A stretch of 64,000 nucleotides of DNA, taken from assembly GCA_965658025.1 (NCBI GenBank), contig CBFHQL010000002.1, forward strand, positions 124,001 through 188,000. The letters are read 5' to 3'. The notes beneath the pieces are model-generated. The model saw only the letters and a program-made list of their open reading frames with translations. It had not been told where the DNA came from and made no database searches. The translations under genes were made by a program, and so were the position numbers. This stretch comes from UBA3537 sp965658025. GTDB lineage: Bacteria; Bacteroidota; Bacteroidia; Flavobacteriales; Flavobacteriaceae. This document shows positions 41,344-50,585 of this stretch, one piece after another (within the stretch, counting starts at the first letter, position 1; every line of letters begins with the position of its first letter).

Positions 41344-42129
41344 ATGGCACAAGTAGAAGTCAAAGACTTATTAGACAATGGTGTTCACTTTGGACACCTC
41401 ACAAGAAAATGGGATCCAAATATGGCCCCATTCATTTACATGGAGCGCAATGGTATCCACATCATTAACCTCTACAAAACCGCTGCAAAATTAGAAGAAG
41501 CAACAAAAGCCCTCGGAAAAATTGCAGCTTCAGGACGAAAAATTCTTTTCGTAGCTACAAAAAAACAAGCTAAAGATATTGTTGCAGAAAAAGCAGCAAA
41601 CGTCAACATGCCCTACATCACAGAGCGTTGGCCAGGTGGTATGCTTACCAATTTCGTGACCATCCGTAAGGCGGTTAAGAAAATGGCCTCTATCGATCGC
41701 ATGAAAAAAGACGGAACGTTCAATACACTTTCAAAGAAAGAACGTCTTCAGGTAGACCGTTTAAGAGCAAAATTAGAAAAAAACCTAGGTTCTATCTCTG
41801 ATATGACGCGACTTCCAGGAGCACTTTTTGTTGTAGACATCAAAAGAGAACACATCGCCATTAAAGAGGCACAAAAATTAAATATTCCAATTTTTGCAAT
41901 GGTTGATACCAACTCTGACCCAAGACAAGTCGATTTTGTAATTCCAGCAAATGACGATGCATCAAAGTCAATCAACAAAATATTGACCACCGTAACAGAA
42001 GGTATTGCTGAAGGGCTTGCCAACAGAAAAGCAGAAAAAGAAGGAAAAGGTAACGAAAGTACTGCTCAAGAAGCTACACCAAAAGCCGAAGCTCCTGCAG
42101 TTGAAACTGCTACTCAAGAAGAAGAATAA
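41344..42129 (+). CDS. rpsB: 30S ribosomal protein S2 (uS2)
   Basis: 261 residues. Typical S2 segments include LLDNGVHFGHLTRKWDPNM, FVATKKQAKDIV, ERWPGGMLTNF and PGALFVVDIKREHIA; the C-terminal 35 residues are an acidic/alanine-rich tail (ATPKAEAPAVETATQEEE). It is essential in 30S assembly and is paired with tsf as in most bacteria. Confidence 0.97.
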   Translation: MAQVEVKDLLDNGVHFGHLTRKWDPNMAPFIYMERNGIHIINLYKTAAKLEEATKALGKIAASGRKILFVATKKQAKDIVAEKAANVNMPYITERWPGGMLTNFVTIRKAVKKMASIDRMKKDGTFNTLSKKERLQVDRLRAKLEKNLGSISDMTRLPGALFVVDIKREHIAIKEAQKLNIPIFAMVDTNSDPRQVDFVIPANDDASKSINKILTTVTEGIAEGLANRKAEKEGKGNESTAQEATPKAEAPAVETATQEEE

Positions 42130-42154
42130 TTTTTTTAAATAAATAAAAAACAAC

Positions 42155-42199
42155 AAAGTCGTAAAGTTCTTCAATTGAATAATTTTTCGGCTTTTTTTA
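42155..42199 (+). terminator. Possible attenuator between rpsB and tsf
   Basis: AAAGTCG (42155-42161) can pair with CGGCTTT (42188-42194), with T-rich sequence following. The 26-nt loop contains its own palindrome. It may act as a partial terminator that adjusts tsf output. Confidence 0.35.
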
Positions 42200-42211
42200 A
42201 AACTAAAACTC

Positions 42212-43177
42212 ATGACAAAGATTACAGCTGCTGAAGTAAATAAACTAAGAAAAGCTACTGGCGCAGGAATGATGGACTGTAAAAAAGCCCTTGTAGAAGC
42301 TGAAGGGGATTTTGACAATGCGATTGATATTCTTCGTAAGAAGGGTCAAAAAGTTGCTGCCAAAAGAGCAGACCGTGATTCTACAGAAGGAGCTGCTGTT
42401 GCCAAAGTAAATGCAGAAAATAACCTTGGTGTTGCTATCGTTTTAGGATGTGAAACCGATTTTGTTGGAAAGAACGAAAACTTCCTTGCGCTCGCCAATG
42501 AATTAGCAGAAATTGCACTAGATTACTCATCAAAAGAAGCGTTTTTAGAAGCCGATTTTGGAGGTATGACTGTTGCCGAAAAACTTATTGAACAAACAGG
42601 GGTTATCGGTGAAAAACTAGACTTGAAATCTTTTGAAAAAGTAGAAGCGCCATTTGTGGGGGCTTATGTACACATCAATAAAATTGCTGCATTGGTTGGG
42701 TTATCTGCAAACGTAGATAATGCCGCAACACTTGCCAAAGATCTTGCGATGCAAGTCGCATCAATGGGGGCAACTTCGTTGTCATACAAAGATTTTGATC
42801 CCGCTTTTGTGGCTTCTGAAACTGAAGCGCGAATTGCTGTAATTGAAAAAGATAATATCGAACTTGAGCGATTGGGTAAAACATTAAAAAATGTTCCAAA
42901 ATACATTTCAATGGCTCAATTGACGCCTGAAGTTTTGGCTCAAGCTGAAGAAGATGCAAAAGCACAGCTTAAAGCCGAAGGAAAACCAGAACAAATTTGG
43001 GATAAAATTTTACCAGGTAAAATGGATCGATTTATTTCTGATAATACTACACTCGACAAAGAGCAATGTTTATTAGATCAGGACTTTATCAAAGATGAAA
43101 AAAGTACCGTAGCAAAATATGTTGCTTCTTATGGTGCTGTTGAAGTATCTGGATTCAAAAGAGTGACATTAGGTTAA
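42212..43177 (+). CDS. tsf: Elongation factor Ts
   Basis: 321 residues. The N-terminal UBA-like domain has the signature VNKLRKATGAGMMDCKKALVEAEGDFDNAI broken across about residues 8-37, and the core EF-Tu-binding region has ETDFVGKNENF. The EF-Ts dimerisation domains are intact. It recycles EF-Tu by exchanging GDP for GTP. A strong terminator lies 28 nt downstream. Confidence 0.97.
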   Translation: MTKITAAEVNKLRKATGAGMMDCKKALVEAEGDFDNAIDILRKKGQKVAAKRADRDSTEGAAVAKVNAENNLGVAIVLGCETDFVGKNENFLALANELAEIALDYSSKEAFLEADFGGMTVAEKLIEQTGVIGEKLDLKSFEKVEAPFVGAYVHINKIAALVGLSANVDNAATLAKDLAMQVASMGATSLSYKDFDPAFVASETEARIAVIEKDNIELERLGKTLKNVPKYISMAQLTPEVLAQAEEDAKAQLKAEGKPEQIWDKILPGKMDRFISDNTTLDKEQCLLDQDFIKDEKSTVAKYVASYGAVEVSGFKRVTLG

Positions 43178-43205
43178 TACATACCAAAAATTACAACTAA
43201 AAATT

Positions 43206-43239
43206 AAACCCTGTATCCGTTGGATGTAGGGTTTTTTTT
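43206..43239 (+). terminator. Strong intrinsic terminator after tsf
   Basis: ACCCTGTATCC (43208-43218) pairs with GGATGTAGGGT (43222-43232), 11 bp with two G-U pairs, loop GTT, followed by a run of T residues. It ends the rplM-tsf message. Confidence 0.9.
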
Positions 43240-43295
43240 GAGGGTGAAAAACCTTTTGCATATACCAGGTCTTCGAAAAATTTTAAGATATTCCT

Positions 43296-43303
43296 TATAT
43301 TTG
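43296..43303 (+). promoter_or_regulatory. Candidate pyrH-frr promoter, -7 element
   Basis: TATATTTG, an exact consensus match, 19 nt before the pyrH ATG and just past the tsf terminator, as expected for a new transcription unit. Confidence 0.55.
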
Positions 43304-43322
43304 TGCAACGATCAAAACAATT

Positions 43323-44027
43323 ATGGCTTACAAACGCATCTTACTGAAACTCTCTGGCGAAGCACTCATGGGCAGTCGTCAGTACGGAATTGACCCCCAG
43401 CGTCTTTCCGAATACGCAAAAGACATCAAAGACATTGTAGAGAAAGGCATAGAGGTTGCTATTGTGATTGGCGGTGGAAATATTTTTAGAGGTGTTGCAG
43501 GGGCGAGCAACGGTATGGATCGCGTTCAAGGCGATCATATGGGGATGTTGGCTACAGTCATCAATGGATTGGCTTTACAAAGCGCCTTAGAAAATGAAGA
43601 CATTCCTACCCGATTACAATCTGCAATCAAAATTAATGAGGTCGCAGAACCCTTTATTCGTCGCAAAGCCATGCGCCATTTGGAAAAAGGACGTGTGGTA
43701 ATCTTTGGGGGGGGGACAGGGAATCCATATTTTACTACAGATTCTGCAGCAGTTTTAAGAGCCATTGAAATAGAAGCCGATGTAATCCTGAAAGGAACAA
43801 GAGTGGATGGAATTTATACTGCTGACCCTGAAAAAGATGCCTCGGCAAGTAAATTCAGTACAATTAGTTTTGAGGACGTCCTTAATAAAGGGCTCAAGGT
43901 TATGGATACCACTGCATTCACCCTAAGTCAAGAAAATGAACTCCCCATTATTGTTTTTGATATGAATAAAAAAGGAAATTTAATGAAAATTGTTTCTGGA
44001 GAACAAATTGGAACTACAGTAAGTTAA
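43323..44027 (+). CDS. pyrH: Uridylate (UMP) kinase
   Basis: 234 residues of the amino acid kinase fold. It opens RILLKLSGEALMG, has the nucleotide loop IGGGNIFRG and the GGGTGNPYFTTDSAA motif. It phosphorylates UMP to UDP and is essential. The GGGTG motif is encoded in part by a run of nine G (43707-43715), unusual for this AT-rich sequence and a slippage-prone site. frr follows 10 nt downstream. Confidence 0.97.
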   Translation: MAYKRILLKLSGEALMGSRQYGIDPQRLSEYAKDIKDIVEKGIEVAIVIGGGNIFRGVAGASNGMDRVQGDHMGMLATVINGLALQSALENEDIPTRLQSAIKINEVAEPFIRRKAMRHLEKGRVVIFGGGTGNPYFTTDSAAVLRAIEIEADVILKGTRVDGIYTADPEKDASASKFSTISFEDVLNKGLKVMDTTAFTLSQENELPIIVFDMNKKGNLMKIVSGEQIGTTVS

Positions 44028-44037
44028 TTAAAAAAAG

Positions 44038-44595
44038 ATGAACGAAGAAATTGAATTCATATTGGACAGTGCAAAGGAAGCTATGGAAAAAGCCCTCAAA
44101 CACCTTGAAAAACAGTTTGTAAATATTCGCGCTGGAAAAGCTAGCCCTTCGATGTTGGGTAGTGTAACTGTCGATTATTATGGCACACAAACCCCTTTAG
44201 CCCAAGTTGCAAATGTAAATACCCCCGACGGTCGAACAATTACGGTTCAACCGTGGGAAAAAAGCATGTTACAAGACATAGAACATGCCATTATGGTCGC
44301 CAATTTAGGATTTAATCCAATGAATAATGGAGAAAGCATCATCATCAATGTACCACCATTGACCGAAGAGCGTCGCCGAGAACTTGCGAAACAAGCAAAA
44401 TCTGAAGCCGAAGATGCAAAAATTTCCATCCGTGGCGCACGAAAAGATGGTAACAACGAACTTAAAAAGCTAAGTGATATTTCTGAAGATCTGAAGAAAA
44501 ACACCGAAACAGATATTCAAGAAATGACCGACGCGCACATCGTCAAAGCTGATGCGCTTTTTGCTGCCAAAGAAAAAGAAATCTTGACCGTATAA
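44038..44595 (+). CDS. frr: Ribosome recycling factor
   Basis: 185 residues, normal RRF size. Conserved segments are NIRAGKASPSMLGSVTVDYYG, INTPDG-like VNTPDGRTITVQPW, and PPLTEERRRELAKQAKSEAE. It splits post-termination ribosomes together with EF-G. It is co-transcribed with pyrH, as in most bacteria. Confidence 0.97.
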   Translation: MNEEIEFILDSAKEAMEKALKHLEKQFVNIRAGKASPSMLGSVTVDYYGTQTPLAQVANVNTPDGRTITVQPWEKSMLQDIEHAIMVANLGFNPMNNGESIIINVPPLTEERRRELAKQAKSEAEDAKISIRGARKDGNNELKKLSDISEDLKKNTETDIQEMTDAHIVKADALFAAKEKEILTV

Positions 44596-44677
44596 TCCTC
44601 TTTGATTCACTAAATTAATTTAACTTTTTTTTAGAAAGCCCCTTAAAAATTATGCCCACAAATCCATTGGTTTTCTA

Positions 44678-44685
44678 TACCTTTG
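44678..44685 (+). promoter_or_regulatory. Candidate promoter of the RND transporter gene, -7 element
   Basis: TACCTTTG, an exact consensus match, 18 nt before the ATG at 44704. A possible TTG start at 44683 falls inside it, which favours the ATG. Confidence 0.5.
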
Positions 44686-44703
44686 ACGACTTCAAAATCA
44701 GGT

Positions 44704-47097
44704 ATGTTTAAAGTATTTTCTTCAGGTTTTTGGGAAGCTGTTGCTCGACTTATTCTTCGCAATCGAATTCTTATTCTAATATTGATTGGTGTTGGAACAG
44801 GACTTACGGTGTCGCAATGGAACAAAATGCGTTTTACCTACACTGAGGCCAATTTGCTCCCTGACCGACACCCAACAAATCTAGAATACAACACCTTTTT
44901 GGATATTTTTGGCGAAGAAGGTAATATCATTGTCTTGGGTGTAAAAGACAGCACTCTTCTTACAGTAGAAAAATTAAATGCTTGGAATCGGTTCAGCAAA
45001 TCATTTGACGAAAACGAAAATATTGAAGCCATCATTACGCTTCAAGATTTAAAGAAATTAATTAAAAATCAGAAAAATCGACAATTTGATTTTGAACCCA
45101 TCATCAACGATTCTATTCGTACAAATGATGAGTTAAAAGAACTACAGCGTTCATTGTCTTTTGATTTTCCATTTTATGACGATGTTCTTTTCAATAAAGA
45201 ATCAAAAGCGATTCGAACCATTATTTATTTAAAAAAATCCATTGTCAATACTTCCGCAAGAAAGGAATTTATTCTGGATGAATTGATCCCGAAAATTGAA
45301 ACCTTTGAGCGTAAAACAAATTTGAATGTAAGAGCATCGGGAATGCCCTATGTCCGCACCTTAAATTCTCAAAACATTATTGACGAAATAGAGGTTTTTA
45401 TTTTAGCAGCTATACTCATTACTTCGCTTATATTCTATTTGTTTTTCCGTTCTTATCGTGCAACTTTCATCTCTATGATTGTGGTGGTGATTGGGGTAAT
45501 GTGGACTTTTGGTATTTTGGGCTTTCTTGAGTATGAAATTACTGTTCTAACAGCCCTAATACCCCCTCTAATTATTGTGATTGGTGTTCCAAACTGTATT
45601 TTTTTAATCAATAAATACCAACACGAAGTCAATAAGCACGGGAATAAAGCAAAGTCACTGCAACGCGTCATCACCAAAGTGGGTAATGCTACCCTAATGA
45701 CCAATACAACAACGGCTTCTGGTTTTGCAACTTTTGTAATTACACAAAGTAAACTTCTTATAGAATTTGGTACTGTGGCCTCGCTGAGCATCATGGCTAT
45801 TTTTATTCTTTGTTTGCTCATTATTCCAATCATTTATAGCTTCATGCCAATGCCCAAAGAAAAACACTTGGAGCATCTCAATAAACGCTGGATCAATCGA
45901 TTGGGAGACTGGATTGAAAAAACTGTTAAACACAAAAACATAGCCATTTATTCCATTTCAATTATTCTCTTAGCCGTAAGTATTATTGGGATCTATCAAA
46001 TAAAAACTTCTGGTAGTCTTTTGGAAGATATGCCCAAGAGTGCCGAGTTTTTCGAAGATATTGAATTTTATGAACAGGAATTCAACGGCGTGATGCCATT
46101 AGAGATTCTAATCGATACCAAGCGCAAAAAAGGCGTTTTGAAAAGATCGACTTTAAAACGCATGAATGAACTAGAAGAGCTTATTGTGGAAATCCCCGAA
46201 CTTTCAAAACCACTTTCCATTGTTGGCCTTGTCAAATATGCTAAACAAGCGTTTTATAACGGAAATCCAAAATACTATCAATTACCCACAGCACAAGAAA
46301 ACAGCTTCATTTTATCCTATGCAAAAAATACAACAAACGATGTGAGTTTGTTGAAAAATTATGTGGATTCTACAGGACAATATGCGCGTATTACCACATT
46401 TATGAAAAATGCTGAGATTGATAAAATGGAGCGCATTGAAGAACGATTAAAAGAAAAAATTGAAAAAATATTTCCAGATGATCGCTACGAAGTAACGCTT
46501 ACTGGGAAAGCGTTTCTATTTCAAAAAGGAACACGTTTTCTCATTCGCAATTTGATCCTCTCACTCGCCTTAGCCATTATGCTTATTTCATTGTTTATGG
46601 CCTACATGTTTAGGTCATTCCGAATGATTATTATTTCTTTAATTCCAAATCTTTTACCGCTTTTAGTTACTGCTGGAATGATGGGTTATTTGGGTGTTCC
46701 CATAAAACCTTCCACAATATTGGTGTTTAGTATTGCTTTTGGAATATCCGTAGATGATACCATTCACTTTTTGGCAAAATATCGTCAAGAATTACTCGCC
46801 AACCATTGGCGTATAAAGAAATCTATTTTTGCTGCACTGAGAGAAACCGGGGTAAGTATGTTCTATACTTCTATTGTTTTATTCTTTGGTTTTTCGGTAT
46901 TCATTACTTCCAACTTTGGGGGAACAGTCGCTTTAGGAGCGCTCATCTCTGGAACTTTATTGCTCGCAATGATGGCCAATTTATTGCTTTTACCTGTATT
47001 GCTTCTATCTTTGGAACGCAGTATTGCAAACAAACAAGTTTTGAAAGAACCCCCACTAAACATCATCCCCGAAACTGAGGATGTTGAAGAGCAATAA
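44704..47097 (+). CDS. RND superfamily (MMPL/sterol-sensing type) transporter
   Basis: 797 residues from the ATG at 44704. Two repeats, each with one N-terminal helix, a periplasmic loop and five helices, give about 12 membrane segments. Each half has a sterol-sensing-like core (IVVIGVMWTFGILGFLEYEI; GISVDDTIHFLAKYRQE). It resembles the MMPL/HpnN-like branch of RND proteins rather than AcrB, with no adaptor or TolC gene nearby. Such proteins usually export lipids or other hydrophobic molecules; the cargo here is unknown. Confidence 0.85.
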   Translation: MFKVFSSGFWEAVARLILRNRILILILIGVGTGLTVSQWNKMRFTYTEANLLPDRHPTNLEYNTFLDIFGEEGNIIVLGVKDSTLLTVEKLNAWNRFSKSFDENENIEAIITLQDLKKLIKNQKNRQFDFEPIINDSIRTNDELKELQRSLSFDFPFYDDVLFNKESKAIRTIIYLKKSIVNTSARKEFILDELIPKIETFERKTNLNVRASGMPYVRTLNSQNIIDEIEVFILAAILITSLIFYLFFRSYRATFISMIVVVIGVMWTFGILGFLEYEITVLTALIPPLIIVIGVPNCIFLINKYQHEVNKHGNKAKSLQRVITKVGNATLMTNTTTASGFATFVITQSKLLIEFGTVASLSIMAIFILCLLIIPIIYSFMPMPKEKHLEHLNKRWINRLGDWIEKTVKHKNIAIYSISIILLAVSIIGIYQIKTSGSLLEDMPKSAEFFEDIEFYEQEFNGVMPLEILIDTKRKKGVLKRSTLKRMNELEELIVEIPELSKPLSIVGLVKYAKQAFYNGNPKYYQLPTAQENSFILSYAKNTTNDVSLLKNYVDSTGQYARITTFMKNAEIDKMERIEERLKEKIEKIFPDDRYEVTLTGKAFLFQKGTRFLIRNLILSLALAIMLISLFMAYMFRSFRMIIISLIPNLLPLLVTAGMMGYLGVPIKPSTILVFSIAFGISVDDTIHFLAKYRQELLANHWRIKKSIFAALRETGVSMFYTSIVLFFGFSVFITSNFGGTVALGALISGTLLLAMMANLLLLPVLLLSLERSIANKQVLKEPPLNIIPETEDVEEQ

Positions 47098-47125
47098 ATA
47101 TCGTTCTTCTTTGGTTCTAAAGTTT

Positions 47126-47133
47126 TATATTTG
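47126..47133 (+). promoter_or_regulatory. Candidate asnS promoter, -7 element
   Basis: TATATTTG, an exact consensus match, 19 nt before the ATG of asnS. Confidence 0.5.
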
Positions 47134-47152
47134 TAGCTAATTTTAGGGAGAC

Positions 47153-48595
47153 ATGATCAAGAGTACAATAGCAGAACTTTTTGCGCAAGAAATAAAACAC
47201 ATCGATGTTGAGGTTAAAGGGTGGGTAAAATCTTTTAGAGCAAATCGCTTTATTGCTCTTAATGACGGATCTACACTACAGAATATTCAATGTGTTGTCG
47301 ATTTTGAGTCTATGGAAGAAACGCTTCTAAAGCGCATCACCACAGGTGCTGCGGTGCATATAAAAGGCAATCTGGTCGAAAGTCAAGGGAAAGGGCAAGA
47401 AGTAGAAATTCAAGTCTCCAGTATTGAAGTCTTAGGCGAGGCCGATCCTGAACTTGTGTCTAAAACAATTTTACAACCAAAACGCCATTCATTAGAATTT
47501 TTGAGAGAACAAGCGCACCTTAGAGTGCGTACCAACACTTTTGGTGCCGTCATGCGTTTGCGCTCATCTCTTTCATTTGCAGTTCATGATTATTTTCATA
47601 AAAACGGCTTTAATTATATGCACGCGCCCATCATCACAGGAAGCGATGCCGAAGGTGCTGGTGAAATGTTTCGCGTAACAACTTTAGATCCAAAAAATCC
47701 CCCACTTACAGATGATGGCAAAGTAGATTATTCAAAAGATTTCTTTGGGAAAGAAACCAATCTAACCGTTTCAGGACAGCTAGAAGCTGAAACCTATGCT
47801 ATGGCATTAGGAAAGGTCTACACTTTTGGTCCAACATTTAGAGCCGAAAATTCTAACACTTCCAGACACCTTGCAGAATTTTGGATGATCGAACCTGAAG
47901 TCGCCTTTATGGATCTTGAAGGGAATATGGATCTTGCTGAAGATTTTCTGAAATATGTGATTGGCTACGTATTAAAAAACAACACAGAAGATCTTACTTT
48001 TCTTGAGCATCGCTTGGAACAAGAAGAAAAGTCTAAGCCACAGAACGAGCGCAGTAGCATGCGGCTGACCGAAAAATTAAAATTTGTTTTAGACAACAAT
48101 TTTAAGCGTGTAAGTTATTCTGAGGCCATCGATATTTTAAGAAATAGTAAACCCAATAAAAAGAAAAAATTCAAATATCCAATCAATGAATGGGGGGCAG
48201 ATTTGCAAAGTGAACATGAGCGTTTTTTAGTAGAAAAACACTTTAAGTGTCCGGTTATTTTATTTGATTACCCCGCTAATATTAAAGCATTTTATATGCG
48301 TTTGAATGAAGATGGGAAAACGGTACGTGCGATGGATATTCTTTTTCCAGGAATTGGAGAAATTGTAGGTGGGTCACAGCGAGAAGAACGCCTCGAAGTC
48401 CTCAGAGAAAAGATGGCGGCACTTGATATCCCAGAAGAAGAACTGTGGTGGTACTTAGACCTCAGAACCTATGGTACAGCTATACATTCTGGGTTTGGAC
48501 TTGGATTTGAAAGATTAGTGATGTTTGCTACAGGGATGAGTAACATTAGAGATGTCATTCCTTACCCAAGAACACCACAAAATGCTGAATTTTAA
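47153..48595 (+). CDS. asnS: Asparagine-tRNA ligase
   Basis: 480 residues: an N-terminal OB-fold anticodon-binding domain (about 15-105) and a class II synthetase core. Motif 2 is visible around FGPTFRAENSNTSRHLAEFW and motif 3 as GFGLGFERLVMFATG. FWMIEPEVAF and the terminal NIRDVIPYPRTPQNAEF distinguish AsnRS from AspRS. It charges tRNA-Asn directly. Transcription probably starts from its own promoter. Confidence 0.97.
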   Translation: MIKSTIAELFAQEIKHIDVEVKGWVKSFRANRFIALNDGSTLQNIQCVVDFESMEETLLKRITTGAAVHIKGNLVESQGKGQEVEIQVSSIEVLGEADPELVSKTILQPKRHSLEFLREQAHLRVRTNTFGAVMRLRSSLSFAVHDYFHKNGFNYMHAPIITGSDAEGAGEMFRVTTLDPKNPPLTDDGKVDYSKDFFGKETNLTVSGQLEAETYAMALGKVYTFGPTFRAENSNTSRHLAEFWMIEPEVAFMDLEGNMDLAEDFLKYVIGYVLKNNTEDLTFLEHRLEQEEKSKPQNERSSMRLTEKLKFVLDNNFKRVSYSEAIDILRNSKPNKKKKFKYPINEWGADLQSEHERFLVEKHFKCPVILFDYPANIKAFYMRLNEDGKTVRAMDILFPGIGEIVGGSQREERLEVLREKMAALDIPEEELWWYLDLRTYGTAIHSGFGLGFERLVMFATGMSNIRDVIPYPRTPQNAEF

Positions 48596-48685
48596 CTGCA
48601 AAAAGCACCCTGAAATTAATTAATCGAAACTAGAGTTAAACAATCTCAATAGTTTTTTTTAATTTTATACAAACCCAAATAAGCA

Positions 48686-50140
48686 ATGCTAAAGCAGTAC
48701 TTACAATTTAAACTTTCACAAAAACTGTCTCCACAGCAGATTCAGTTGATGAAACTTATTCAACTGCCTACACAAGCATTTGAGCAGCGCTTAAAGCAGG
48801 AACTCGAAGAAAATCCAGCTTTGGAACGCGGAAAAGATAATGAAAGTGATGGTTTTGAAGATGCTTACTCTGATCATGATTTTGGGGATAATGAACAAAT
48901 CAATGCAGAAGATATCAATGTAGATGATTATCTCAGCGATGATGAAATTCCGGCATACCGACTCCATGCGAATAACTACAGTGCAGATGACGACTCAAAA
49001 ACAATTCCTTATGCTTCAGGGACTTCGTTTACACAAATTCTAATCGATCAGCTCAATACGTTTCGGTTGGAAGATGAACACTATCAAATTGCGAAATTTC
49101 TTATTGGCAGTATCGACGACAGTGGCTATATCAGAAGGCCTCTTTTAGATTTGACAGACGATTTGGCCTTTACACAAAATATTTACACCGATATTGAAAC
49201 CATTGAAAAAGTCTTAAAAGTTGTTCAACAACTAGACCCTCCTGGTGTTGGTGCCAGAGATTTGCAAGAATGTCTTCTGATTCAACTGCAAAGAAAAACA
49301 CAAACCCCTCATACGGAATGCGCTGCTAAAATCATTGAAAACGCTTTTGAGCAATTCTCAAAAAAACACTACCAAAAACTCCTCAAAAAATTTAATATTT
49401 CAGAACTTGAGCTTAAAGATGCTATTTTAGAAATAGAGCGATTGAACCCAAAACCTGGCAGTTCTTTTTCCAACAATTTACGCTCAACAGAACATGTTGT
49501 CCCAGATTTCACGATTAAAATTGTAGATGGTGAATTGGAGCTTACGCTCAACGGACGCAATGCGCCCGAGCTGCATGTTTCAAAGTCGTACAACGAAATG
49601 TTACTTGGCTATAAAGTTTCAAAAGAAAAATCTAAAGCACAAAAAGAAGCCGTCTTGTTCATCAAACAAAAACTTGATGCTGCCAAGTGGTTTATTGATG
49701 CCATACGCCAACGCCAACAAACCCTAATGCTTACCATGAGCGCCATTATGCATTACCAAAAAGCATATTTTTTGTCTGGTGATGAAGAGCAACTTCGCCC
49801 CATGATTCTAAAAGATATTGCCGATGAAGTCGAAATGGATGTCTCCACAATTTCTAGAGTAGCGAACAGCAAATATGTAGATACGCCTTATGGAACCAAA
49901 CTCATCAAAGAATTTTTTAGTGAATCCATGACCAATGATCAAGGCGAGGAGGTTTCGACTCGAGAAATCAAAAGTATTCTAAAAACCGTTATTGCTGAAG
50001 AAGACAAGAAAAAACCCTTGACCGACGAAAAGCTAGCCAAAATTCTTAAAGAAAAAGGTTATCCTATTGCCCGTAGAACCGTTGCAAAATATAGAGAACA
50101 ACTCGATTTTCCTGTAGCTCGACTGCGCAAGCAAATTTAA
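48686..50140 (+). CDS. rpoN: RNA polymerase sigma-54 factor
   Basis: 484 residues. Region I (LSPQQIQLMKLIQLPTQAFEQRL) binds activators, region II is acidic (about 50-95), and region III contains the core-binding domain, the HTH (VEMDVSTISRVANSKYVDTPYG) and the RpoN box (ARRTVAKYRE) near the C-terminus. It needs AAA+ activators for transcription, and none is encoded in this window. It converges on umuD with only 1 nt between the stops. Confidence 0.97.
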   Translation: MLKQYLQFKLSQKLSPQQIQLMKLIQLPTQAFEQRLKQELEENPALERGKDNESDGFEDAYSDHDFGDNEQINAEDINVDDYLSDDEIPAYRLHANNYSADDDSKTIPYASGTSFTQILIDQLNTFRLEDEHYQIAKFLIGSIDDSGYIRRPLLDLTDDLAFTQNIYTDIETIEKVLKVVQQLDPPGVGARDLQECLLIQLQRKTQTPHTECAAKIIENAFEQFSKKHYQKLLKKFNISELELKDAILEIERLNPKPGSSFSNNLRSTEHVVPDFTIKIVDGELELTLNGRNAPELHVSKSYNEMLLGYKVSKEKSKAQKEAVLFIKQKLDAAKWFIDAIRQRQQTLMLTMSAIMHYQKAYFLSGDEEQLRPMILKDIADEVEMDVSTISRVANSKYVDTPYGTKLIKEFFSESMTNDQGEEVSTREIKSILKTVIAEEDKKKPLTDEKLAKILKEKGYPIARRTVAKYREQLDFPVARLRKQI

Positions 50141-50141
50141 G

Positions 50142-50585
50142 CTATACTTTTTTTATCACATTAGTCACGATTCCCCAAATGACGAAGTCATTTTCAGGGG
50201 TAATTCGAATAGGTTTGTAGTTTTTATTTTCAGGTTGTAACCAAACCTCTTCGCCCTCAACCTTCAACCTTTTGACCGTAAATTCACCGTCTAAAAAACA
50301 AACTGCAATCCTGTTGTGTTCTGGTGTAAGACTTCTGTCTATAACCAGTAAATCATTGTCATTGAGTCCTGCATCAATCATGGATTGACCACTCACCCGT
50401 GCAAAAAAAGTGGCTTCTTTGTTCTTGATGAGCTCAGAATCCAACGATAGTCGTTCTTGCTTAAAATCGTCGGCTGGAGAGGGAAACCCTGCAGAGATTC
50501 CGCTATCAAAATAAATAGCGCCTTGATTTTTTTCTGATGGTTTTGGTATAAAAAAAGTTAAGGTTTGATTGGTGTTTTTTGGCAT
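50142..50585 (-). CDS. umuD: UmuD-like self-cleaving subunit of DNA polymerase V (S24 family)
   Basis: 147 residues from the ATG at 50583-50585; an upstream start adds 23 non-conserved residues. The cleavage site is the Ala-Gly of SAGFPSPADD, the catalytic serine is in SGQSMIDAG, and the lysine is in TVKRLKVEG. No DNA-binding domain is present, so it is UmuD rather than LexA. It begins 28 nt inside the end of umuC and is encoded after it, the reverse of the usual umuDC order. Confidence 0.92.
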   Translation of the reverse strand: MPKNTNQTLTFFIPKPSEKNQGAIYFDSGISAGFPSPADDFKQERLSLDSELIKNKEATFFARVSGQSMIDAGLNDNDLLVIDRSLTPEHNRIAVCFLDGEFTVKRLKVEGEEVWLQPENKNYKPIRITPENDFVIWGIVTNVIKKV

